From Clostridia bacterium (GTDB taxonomy: Bacteria > Bacillota > Clostridia > Oscillospirales > Acutalibacteraceae): a DNA stretch of 6,045 bases. Positions 1-5,453 of the stretch are shown here, in pieces. Made by a program: the position numbers and the translations under genes. The stretch is from positions 1 through 6,045 of the forward strand of contig JAFVWD010000056.1 of the NCBI GenBank assembly GCA_017501865.1, written 5' to 3'. The notes under the pieces were generated by a model. That model ran no database searches. It was given only the letters and a program-made list of their open reading frames with translations, and was not told where the DNA came from. How positions within the stretch are numbered: the first letter of the stretch is position 1; each line of letters begins with the position of its first letter.

Positions 1-324
1 ATGATTGACCAGGTTATTTATAATTTAATTGACAACGCAGTTAAATTTACTAATAATAACGGAGAAATATCTGTCGAGGCAGGAAGCGATTCAAACTCTG
101 TATATTTTTCCATTAAAAATACGGGCAAGGGTATTCCGCCCGAGCACATAAAAAATGTGTTTGACCGTTTTTACAAGGTAGACGAATCAAGAAGTACCGA
201 TGTTAAAAGCACCGGTCTCGGACTCTACCTTGTTAAAAGCATTACTGAACTCCACGGAGGAAAAGTAACTGTTACAAGTAAACCCGATGAATTCACAAAA
301 TTCACCGTAAAATTACCTAAATAA
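1..324 (+). CDS. Sensor histidine kinase, C-terminal ATP-binding domain (5'-truncated by window edge)
   Basis: This is the catalytic (HATPase_c, GHKL fold) end of a membrane sensor kinase that autophosphorylates a His and passes the phosphate to a response regulator. Visible motifs in the 107 residues are: the N box (N8-LID-N12-AVKF), a G1 box read as N40-T-G-K-G-I, the F box (F54-DRFYKVDESRS, typical of PhoR/WalK/CssS-like kinases), and the G2 box (S70-TGLGLYLVKS). The ATG at base 1 is almost certainly an internal Met, because the domain begins a few residues before the N box. The sensor, HAMP/PAS and HisKA parts must lie upstream of the window. The G1 box has Asn where many kinases have Asp; other kinases also show this, so I do not take it as inactivation. 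The gene stops 30 bp before the htrA-like gene, which suggests one operon and an envelope-stress role (inference). The exact subfamily cannot be told from this fragment. Confidence 0.93.
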   Translation: MIDQVIYNLIDNAVKFTNNNGEISVEAGSDSNSVYFSIKNTGKGIPPEHIKNVFDRFYKVDESRSTDVKSTGLGLYLVKSITELHGGKVTVTSKPDEFTKFTVKLPK

Positions 325-342
325 TACATCTCAAGTAAATCC

Positions 343-347
343 GGAGG
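343..347 (+). promoter_or_regulatory. Ribosome binding site of the htrA-like gene
   Basis: A perfect GGAGG lies 7 bases before the ATG at 355. It fixes the start of the protease gene. I see no convincing promoter in the 30-bp gap after the kinase stop, which supports cotranscription with the kinase. Confidence 0.85.
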
Positions 348-354
348 AATTTTT

Positions 355-1947
355 ATGGACGAAAATTTAGAACAACAAAATAACATCGGCAACGATGTGT
401 TGCCACAGGAAAACAATGCTTCTTTTCAAAATAATGAGACTACTGCTGAAAATACGCAGTCCTCTGTAAACAATGAAACTATGGCGGGCGGAACACAAAA
501 CAATGTGAATTCTGAGCAGGTAAATCCCCAACAGTTTCAACAGGCTCCACCGCCTTTAAATAATCCTAACACTATACCTGCATACCCTACCTCCCCTAAC
601 GGGTATTACGGTAATCCTTATAATCCGCAGGGCTATGCACAGCCTGCACCAATGTACAATACATCAGAAAACACAACTCCAAAAAAAGAAAATTCCAAAA
701 AAGGAAAATCTGTATTTATTATTCTTGTTGTTGTATGTATTGCACTCGCTTCACTTTTAATAGGTACTACACTTACAAAGGATAAGGCTGATACATCAGG
801 CAACAAAACCGAACAAAGTGATGATAAAAATGTTAAAATTGATGCAGCTGTACCTGATGTTGAAGAATCACCTTATGATGTTAAGGAATATTCAGGCAAT
901 GGCGCTATGACCCCTGTTCAGATTTATGAATCAGTAAAAGAATCCAACGTAGGCATTCTCGTGTATTATCAGAATCAGCAAGCAGGCGAAGGCTCAGGTG
1001 TTATTGTTGGCGAAGATAAATCAGGTACTTACACTTACATTATTACCTGTGCTCATGTAATTGCCGACTCCGGTGTTGATATTCAGGTTCAGTTCTATGA
1101 CTCAAGTGAATATGATGCAGAGCTTGTAGGTATCGATTCAAAAACTGATATTGGTGTTATAAGAGTCAAGAAAACAGGCTTTAAGGCTGCAAAATTCGGA
1201 GATTCCGATTCTCTTAAGGTTGGTACAAATGTTTACGCAATAGGTAACCCGGGCGGTACAGAATTTTTCGGTTCTTTCACAGACGGTATTGTTTCTGCTC
1301 TTGACAGACCTATAGCAACATCTACAAACGGTTATTACGATTTACCGTGCATTCAGCACACCGCAGCTATAAACCCCGGTAACTCCGGCGGTGCGCTCGT
1401 AAATGAATTTGGTCAGGTTATAGGAATCAATTCCTCGAAAATAGCTGACACAGAATACGAAGATATGGGATTTGCAGTTCCTGCAGAGAAAGTTCTTGAA
1501 ATTTATAAAGAGCTTATTGCTAACGGTTATGTTTCAAACAGACCAATGCTCGGCATAACTTATTATGCAGTTTCAAGTGATTCGACATATTCTGCTATTG
1601 CATGGAAAAACAATCTTCCTTATGGTTCAATTGTTATTGCAAGCATCGCAACAAACAGCAGTCTTAATGATACAAACATTAAAAACGGTGATATAATTAC
1701 TGCTGTAAACGGCAAGAAGCTTGACGATACGGCAATCCTTCTGGAAACCATTGAAAATGCCAAGGTTGGCGACAAATTGACCCTTACAGTTGCAAGACTT
1801 AATAACAGTGGAGCTGTTGCTACAACCTTTGACGCAGAAATTACTTTAGTTGAAGATAAGGGTAATACCGTTTATAAAGAGGAAGTTACTCAACAACAAG
1901 CCCAGGATTATTACGAAGCATTCCCATTCAATCCGTTTGGCTATTAA
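355..1947 (+). CDS. htrA: HtrA/DegP-like membrane-anchored serine protease (trypsin + PDZ)
   Basis: This is a surface quality-control protease that degrades misfolded or mislocalised proteins outside the membrane. The 530 residues run as follows. Residues 1-115 form a cytoplasmic, low-complexity head rich in Asn, Gln, Pro and Tyr. A Lys-rich stop (110-118) precedes one membrane helix at about 119-140 (FIILVVVCIALASLLIG). A linker reaches to about 185, and a trypsin-like domain covers about 190-390. The catalytic triad is visible: H234 in TCAHV, D265 in KTDIGVI, and S344 in NPGNSGGAL. A PDZ domain covers about 395-495 (RPMLGI, then NGDIITAVNGKKL). The short tail ends in aromatic residues (FPFNPFGY). 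The size and order match Gram-positive HtrA/YkdA-type proteins, although the head is unusually long and has a tandem repeat. Which HtrA paralogue it is cannot be decided. The upstream kinase probably regulates it (inference from CssRS and WalRK neighbourhoods). Confidence 0.95.
   Translation: MDENLEQQNNIGNDVLPQENNASFQNNETTAENTQSSVNNETMAGGTQNNVNSEQVNPQQFQQAPPPLNNPNTIPAYPTSPNGYYGNPYNPQGYAQPAPMYNTSENTTPKKENSKKGKSVFIILVVVCIALASLLIGTTLTKDKADTSGNKTEQSDDKNVKIDAAVPDVEESPYDVKEYSGNGAMTPVQIYESVKESNVGILVYYQNQQAGEGSGVIVGEDKSGTYTYIITCAHVIADSGVDIQVQFYDSSEYDAELVGIDSKTDIGVIRVKKTGFKAAKFGDSDSLKVGTNVYAIGNPGGTEFFGSFTDGIVSALDRPIATSTNGYYDLPCIQHTAAINPGNSGGALVNEFGQVIGINSSKIADTEYEDMGFAVPAEKVLEIYKELIANGYVSNRPMLGITYYAVSSDSTYSAIAWKNNLPYGSIVIASIATNSSLNDTNIKNGDIITAVNGKKLDDTAILLETIENAKVGDKLTLTVARLNNSGAVATTFDAEITLVEDKGNTVYKEEVTQQQAQDYYEAFPFNPFGY
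430..507 (+). repeat. Tandem 13-codon repeat in the HtrA cytoplasmic head
   Basis: Residues 26-38 and 39-51 of the protease follow the same pattern, NNET-x-A-xx-TQ-xx-V. A decayed third unit (NSEQV) follows. The DNA copies have diverged at many third positions, so the duplication is old and kept at protein level. The repeat lies in the disordered Asn/Gln-rich part before the membrane helix. Confidence 0.6.
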
Positions 1948-1958
1948 TAATAAAAAAA

Positions 1959-2112
1959 AGGGAATGTAAAAAAAGCGCAGACCATATAAAACCAGATATA
2001 GCAATGGGTTCTGTAGGTTTAATAAGCCTATAGAACCCATTTAAAATACAAACAAACTAAAATTGATGAAAAATTTATGTTTTATACGGTCTGCGCTTTT
2101 TTTCTATCCCCT
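1959..2112. repeat. 154-bp imperfect palindrome with nested hairpin (terminator-like or MITE-like)
   Basis: The arms are about 34 bp. The core 1968-1983 pairs perfectly with 2088-2103 (16 bp; seven A, then GCGCAGACC, against GGTCTGCGC, then seven T). After one mismatch (1984/2087), 1985-1992 pairs with 2079-2086 (8 bp). Outward, AGGG at 1959-1962 pairs with CCCT at 2109-2112, with weaker pairing between. The loop contains another hairpin at 2003-2041. The element starts 11 bp after the htrA stop. The T-run at 2097-2103 after a GC-rich stem could terminate htrA transcription, and the matching A-run makes the structure symmetrical for the other strand. However, an 86-nt loop is far longer than usual for an intrinsic terminator. 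A small non-autonomous mobile element is an alternative, but no clean target-site duplication is visible; both flanks are simply A-rich. Confidence 0.7.
2003..2041. repeat. Inner 18-bp hairpin of the 154-bp palindrome
   Basis: Bases 2003-2020 pair with 2024-2041 around a 3-base loop (AAT). All 18 positions pair if two G-U wobbles are allowed (at 2012 and 2018). Wobbles that keep pairing in RNA but not in DNA are a weak hint that the RNA form matters. No T-tract follows. Confidence 0.75.
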
Positions 2113-2114
2113 AA

Positions 2115-2156
2115 AAATGAGCTGTAAAAAAACGCAGGTTTTTTTACACCTCATTT
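2115..2156. terminator. AT-rich hairpin, possible bidirectional terminator
   Basis: Bases 2115-2133 pair with 2138-2156 around a GCAG loop, with a single mismatch (2122/2149). Seven A on one arm pair with seven T on the other, and ATGAG/CTCAT closes the base. The T-run is inside the stem, so this is not a textbook terminator, though the sequence after it is T-rich. It repeats the word TGTAAAAAAA(G)CGCAG found at 1965-1980. Termination is inferred; the hairpin itself is seen directly. Confidence 0.5.
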
Positions 2157-2239
2157 CTTTTACTGAAATCTTGGTTTTAGACGTTACTTGTTCTGTTGAC
2201 TACAGTATACAAAAACAAAATTAAAGTTGCAAAATAGCA

Positions 2240-2268
2240 TTGACAAACCCTTTTATAAATTCTAATAT
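2240..2268 (+). promoter_or_regulatory. Sigma-A type promoter for the ttcA-like gene
   Basis: A consensus -35 box TTGACA (2240-2245) and a near-consensus -10 box TAATAT (2263-2268) are separated by exactly 17 bp. The expected transcription start is near 2275, giving a leader of only about 26 nt before the TTG start. That is too short for a riboswitch. Confidence 0.85.
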
Positions 2269-2300
2269 ATTATGGAACAAAAAACTGTGAGGTGAATAAA

Positions 2301-3011
2301 TTGCAAAGAATTCTCGGTTGTGTAAGAAATGCTGTTGACACTTATAATATGATTGAAGAAGGCGACAAAATCGCTGTTGGTGTCTCAGGTGGTAAAGATT
2401 CTGTTCTGTTATTGAAGGCACTTTGCGGGTTAAGGGTATTCTACCCCAAGAATTTTGAGATTGTGGCTATTACTCTTGATATGCGCTTTAATAACGAGGA
2501 TGGTGACTTTTCTGAAATACTGAAGCTTTGCAATGAATATAATGTCCGTTACGAGATAAAGCGCACCGAGCTTTTTGATATAATTTTCAATGTACGTAAG
2601 GAAAGCAACCCTTGCAGTCTGTGTTCAAGAATGCGTCGCGGAATTTTACACGATACAGCTAAAGAATTCGGTTGCAATAAAATTGCCTTAGGGCACCACA
2701 AGGATGATGCAGCCGAAACATTCCTTATGAATCTTTTAAGCGAATCAAGAATTGGCTGCTTTGCACCTGTAACATATCTTTCAAGGAAAGATATTACTAT
2801 GATTCGCCCCCTGATAAATTTAACTGAAAATGATGTAGAAGCCGCTGTTACACGGCTTAGTCTTCCTGTTGTTAAAAGCAGCTGTCCCGCAAATGAAAAT
2901 ACAAGACGCGAGGACATAAAAAAGCTAATAAAGGAATTAGACAAGGAATATGAGGATGCAGCGCAAAAAATTATAGGTGCAATGAAGCGCAGTCACATCG
3001 ACAATTGGTGA
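2301..3011 (+). CDS. ttcA: TtcA-like PP-loop ATPase, tRNA 2-thiocytidine biosynthesis
   Basis: TtcA proteins adenylate C32 of certain tRNAs and replace its oxygen with sulfur, using an Fe-S cluster held by three cysteines. With the start at TTG 2301 the protein has 236 residues. The PP-loop SGGKDS is at 29-34. The pair C105-SL-C108 is followed by SRMRRGIL, GHHKDD is at 131-136, IRPL at 168-171, and the third cysteine C195 is in SSCPANENTRRE. These match the TtcA pattern better than TilS, which lacks this cysteine set. I prefer TTG 2301 to GTG 2292 because the only ribosome binding site (AGGTG, 2290-2294) would overlap the GTG, whereas it sits 6 bases before the TTG. The protein is shorter than E. 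coli TtcA (311 residues), as in many Clostridia homologues. It has its own promoter, so it forms a separate unit from htrA. The exact tRNA substrate is inferred from the family. Confidence 0.88.
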   Translation: MQRILGCVRNAVDTYNMIEEGDKIAVGVSGGKDSVLLLKALCGLRVFYPKNFEIVAITLDMRFNNEDGDFSEILKLCNEYNVRYEIKRTELFDIIFNVRKESNPCSLCSRMRRGILHDTAKEFGCNKIALGHHKDDAAETFLMNLLSESRIGCFAPVTYLSRKDITMIRPLINLTENDVEAAVTRLSLPVVKSSCPANENTRREDIKKLIKELDKEYEDAAQKIIGAMKRSHIDNW

Positions 3012-3040
3012 TTGACACCATCCTCAAAAAGTGGTATATT
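3012..3040 (+). promoter_or_regulatory. Sigma-A type promoter for glnN
   Basis: A -35 box TTGACA (3012-3017), a 17-bp spacer and a -10 box TATATT (3035-3040) are visible. The -35 box begins on the base right after the ttcA stop codon (3009-3011). The expected start is near 3047, leaving about 41 nt of leader. I see no operator palindrome or riboswitch in it. Confidence 0.85.
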
Positions 3041-3075
3041 TAAGTGTCAGATTATTAATTAAAATTGTAAAAATC

Positions 3076-3079
3076 GGAG
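3076..3079 (+). promoter_or_regulatory. Ribosome binding site that fixes the glnN start
   Basis: GGAG lies 8 bases before the ATG at 3088. The reading frame stays open upstream to a GTG at 3031, but that codon lies inside the promoter, upstream of the predicted transcript start, and has no binding site of its own. Confidence 0.8.
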
Positions 3080-3087
3080 TGTGTGAA

Positions 3088-5181
3088 ATGACAAATATTC
3101 AAGAAATATTCGGCTGTCAGGTTTTTAATGAAACTGTTATGCAAAGCCGTTTACCCAAAGATACTTACCGTTCACTTATAAAAACCATAAAAGACGGTAA
3201 AACTCTTGATATTGATACAGCAAACGTCATAGCAAATGCTATGAAGGACTGGGCAATTGAAAAAGGAGCAACCCATTTTACACACTGGTTCCAGCCTATG
3301 ACAGATGTTACCGCTGAAAAGCATGACAGCTTTATTACCCCTGTTTCAGGCGGTAAGGTTATGCTTGAGTTTTCAGGTAAAACCCTCGTTCGTGGTGAAC
3401 CCGATGCCTCTTCGCTTCCTAACGGCGGACTCCGTTCAACATTTGAAGCACGTGGCTACACTGCATGGGACCCGACCTCTTTTGCTTTTATAAAGGATGA
3501 CACCTTATGCATACCTACTGCTTTCTGCTCCTACGGCGGTGAGTCTCTCGACAAAAAGACTCCCCTTCTCCGTTCTATGGAAGCAGTCGACAAACAGGCT
3601 TTAAGAGTTTTAAGACTCTTTGGCGAAAATAATGTTACAAGAGTAACCACAACTGTGGGTGCTGAACAAGAGTATTTTCTTATAGATAAAGATGTTTACA
3701 ACAAACGTCCCGACTTGAAGCTTTGCAACCGCACACTTTTCGGTTGTCGTGCTGCTAAAGGTCAGGAGCTTGATGACCACTACTTCGGAAAAATCAAGCC
3801 ACGCGTTTCTGCATATATGAAGGAGCTCGATGAGGAGCTTTGGAAATTAGGTATTCTTTCAAAAACAAAGCATAACGAAACAGCTCCCGCTCAACACGAG
3901 TTGGCACCTATATTCACATCTGCCAACGTTGCAACAGACCACAACCAGCTGATAATGGAAATGATGAAAACTGTTGCCGACAGGCACAATATGGTGTGTA
4001 TACTTCACGAAAAACCGTTTGAGGGAATTAACGGTAGCGGTAAGCATAACAACTGGGCAATTTGTGAGGATAACAAAATAAACCTTTTAAATCCCGGTGA
4101 CTCACCTTCTCAGAATACAAGATTTTTACTTTTCATTACAGCTGTTATAAAGGCTGTTGATGATTACCAAGAGCTTTTAAGAGCATCTGTAGCTACAGCA
4201 GGAAATGACCGCAGACTCGGTGCAGGTGAAGCACCTCCGGCAGTTATTTCTATATTCCTCGGCGATGAGCTTACTGATATTTTCAAGGCACTCGAAAAAG
4301 GCGAGCTTTACAGAGAAAGAAAGCCTTCTGACCTTGAAATAGGCGCAAGGGTTCTTCCTAAATTGCCACAGGACACAACCGACAGAAACCGTACCTCGCC
4401 TTTCGCATTTACAGGTAATAAATTTGAATTCCGTATGCTTGGCTCCTCTGCTTCTATTGCAGATACAAACACCATTCTTAATACTGCTATTGCAGAATCA
4501 TTACGTGTTTTTGCTGACGAGCTTGAAAACTCAGATGACTTTGACACCGATGTACTCGAGCTCATAAAGAGAACCCTTAAGAAACACAGTAGAATTATAT
4601 TTAACGGTAACAACTACGCAGAGGAATGGCACAAGGAAGCAAAAAAACGCGGTTTACCTTCTCTTGACTCAACCTCTGAAGCTCTTAAGCATATTACAGA
4701 CAAGAAAGCAATTGAGCTTTTCAGTAAGCATAAGGTATTTGCTGAAAGCGAGCTTATTTCAAGACGAGATGTAAAGCTTAACACATATTCAAAAACTCTC
4801 AGAATTGAAGCTCTTACTATGCTTGAAATGACAAAGAGAGATATTCTCCCGGCAGTCATCAAATTCAAGGGCAAGCTTGCAAACGAAATAAATGCTCTTA
4901 CTCAGATAGGTACTGAAATGGACTGTTCTGTTGAAAAAGCATTGTTAACCAGAATTTCAAAGCTCACAGTAAAATTAGGCAGAAACTTAAAAACACTCGA
5001 ACAGCTTACAAACAGAAGCGACGACTTCGCAACAAATCAGGCAGAGGCAGATTTTTATAACGATAAAATGGTACCTGCAATGGATAATCTGAGAGCTGTC
5101 GTAGATGAGCTTGAAACAATAGTTTCACGCGAGGACTGGCCTTATCCGAGCTACACCGAAATGCTTTACAGCGTAAGGTGA
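3088..5181 (+). CDS. glnN: Glutamine synthetase type III (GSIII)
   Basis: It makes glutamine from glutamate, ammonia and ATP in the cytoplasm, the entry step of ammonium assimilation. The 697-residue length is typical of GSIII and much longer than GSI or GSII (roughly 350-470). Visible landmarks are: an N-terminal GSIII domain with HFTHWFQPMT (63-72), EFSGKTLVRGEPDASSLPNG (94-113), the metal/glutamate-site strand TTTVGAEQEYFLID (187-200), the block KHNETAPAQHELAPIF (261-276), then HEKPFEGINGSGKHNNW (307-323), the ATP/catalytic block AGNDRRLGAGEAPPA (371-385), and the strong GSIII signature NRTSPFAFTGNKFEFR (434-449). A helical C-terminal extension (about 560-680) ends in REDWPYPSYTEML. No residue expected to be catalytic appears lost. 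The gene has its own promoter, and no glnR, amtB or glnK gene lies nearby, so nitrogen control cannot be read from this window. GSIII is common in Bacteroides, Ruminococcus and Butyrivibrio. Confidence 0.97.
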   Translation: MTNIQEIFGCQVFNETVMQSRLPKDTYRSLIKTIKDGKTLDIDTANVIANAMKDWAIEKGATHFTHWFQPMTDVTAEKHDSFITPVSGGKVMLEFSGKTLVRGEPDASSLPNGGLRSTFEARGYTAWDPTSFAFIKDDTLCIPTAFCSYGGESLDKKTPLLRSMEAVDKQALRVLRLFGENNVTRVTTTVGAEQEYFLIDKDVYNKRPDLKLCNRTLFGCRAAKGQELDDHYFGKIKPRVSAYMKELDEELWKLGILSKTKHNETAPAQHELAPIFTSANVATDHNQLIMEMMKTVADRHNMVCILHEKPFEGINGSGKHNNWAICEDNKINLLNPGDSPSQNTRFLLFITAVIKAVDDYQELLRASVATAGNDRRLGAGEAPPAVISIFLGDELTDIFKALEKGELYRERKPSDLEIGARVLPKLPQDTTDRNRTSPFAFTGNKFEFRMLGSSASIADTNTILNTAIAESLRVFADELENSDDFDTDVLELIKRTLKKHSRIIFNGNNYAEEWHKEAKKRGLPSLDSTSEALKHITDKKAIELFSKHKVFAESELISRRDVKLNTYSKTLRIEALTMLEMTKRDILPAVIKFKGKLANEINALTQIGTEMDCSVEKALLTRISKLTVKLGRNLKTLEQLTNRSDDFATNQAEADFYNDKMVPAMDNLRAVVDELETIVSREDWPYPSYTEMLYSVR

Positions 5182-5190
5182 CAAGAATAA

Positions 5191-5221
5191 CAGGAAACGG
5201 AATTTAAAATTCCGTTTCCTG
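5191..5221 (+). terminator. Perfect 15-bp inverted repeat after glnN, no T-tract
   Basis: Bases 5191-5205 are exactly complementary to 5207-5221; in RNA the top of the stem would open into a small TTAAA-type loop. The following bases are AAAATACAA, not a T-run, so intrinsic termination on the plus strand would be weak. It may instead protect the glnN mRNA 3' end or be a processing site ahead of the tRNA. Confidence 0.6.
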
Positions 5222-5265
5222 AAAATACAACCAAACTTCACTTATTAACTATTACTTAGCTATAC

Positions 5266-5350
5266 GCGGGTGTGGTGGAATTGGCAAACACGATGGGTTT
5301 AGGTCCCATTGGAGCGATCCTTGCAGGTTCGAGTCCTGTCACCCGTACCA
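5266..5350 (+). tRNA. tRNA-Leu (anticodon UAG)
   Basis: This is an 85-nt class II tRNA with encoded CCA. The acceptor stem GCGGGTG (5266-5272) pairs with CACCCGT (5340-5346), A73 is the discriminator, and CCA follows. The D arm is GTG...CAC with a GAATTGGCAAA loop. The anticodon stem is ATGGG/CCCAT with loop TTTAGGT, giving anticodon TAG, which reads CUN leucine codons. The variable arm has a GGA/TCC stem. The T arm has loop TTCGAGT. The first acceptor pair comes out as G1-U72 rather than G-C. No clear promoter of its own is seen in 5222-5265, so read-through from glnN is possible. Confidence 0.96.
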
Positions 5351-5351
5351 T

Positions 5352-5395
5352 AGTGAGTATTCATAACACAAGTGAATACTCACTTTTCTTTTTTA
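5352..5395 (+). terminator. Intrinsic terminator after tRNA-Leu
   Basis: A perfect 12-bp stem (5352-5363 with 5373-5384), a 9-base loop and a T-rich tract TTTTCTTTTTT form a classic rho-independent terminator, starting two bases after the tRNA CCA. Confidence 0.9.
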
Positions 5396-5426
5396 CATTT
5401 CCTCATAGTTAATATTGTTATGTATC

Positions 5427-5452
5427 GAGCAGGTTTTTGCCTGCTCTTTTTT
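5427..5452 (+). terminator. Second terminator-like hairpin between tRNA-Leu and the recombinase relic
   Basis: GAGCAGG (5427-5433) pairs with CCTGCTC (5440-5446) around a 6-base loop, followed by six T. The polarity fits plus-strand transcription only; on the minus strand no T-run follows the stem. It sits in the 103-bp gap between the tRNA and the minus-strand relic. Confidence 0.75.
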
Positions 5453-5453
5453 G

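Noticed and set aside
1846..2040. Hydrophobic 64-codon minus-strand ORF overlapping the end of htrA.
   Set aside because: It is antisense to the htrA end and the palindrome, with no ribosome binding site. The hydrophobicity comes from A-rich plus-strand codons read in reverse.
2066..2224. Small plus-strand ORF of 52 codons in the intergenic region (starts MKNLCFIRSALFF).
   Set aside because: No ribosome binding site precedes it. It runs through the right arm of the palindrome and the whole second hairpin, so its sequence is dictated by structure. Its composition is not protein-like.
2161..2239. Possible extra promoter or operator around TTGACT (2196-2201) and CTGT...ACAG.
   Set aside because: The -10 match at 17-bp spacing is poor (AATTAA), and the palindrome is only 4 bp per arm. 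The promoter at 2240-2268 is far better.
1948..2300. CRISPR array or riboswitch in the long intergenic region.
   Set aside because: There are no regularly spaced direct repeats. The structured part lies upstream of the mapped ttcA promoter, so it is not in the ttcA leader; the leader is only about 26 nt.
2549..2944. 131-codon minus-strand ORF inside ttcA.
   Set aside because: It is a shadow of a well-supported conserved gene on the other strand, with no recognisable domain or start signal.
3031..3087. 19-residue N-terminal extension of glnN from GTG 3031.
   Set aside because: It lies inside the promoter (-10 box 3035-3040), upstream of the likely transcript start, and lacks a ribosome binding site. 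ATG 3088 has GGAG at the right spacing.
5351..5453. Duplicated tRNA-Leu 3' end as an attachment site.
   Set aside because: I looked for a second copy of the T-arm/acceptor sequence downstream of the tRNA and found none in the window.
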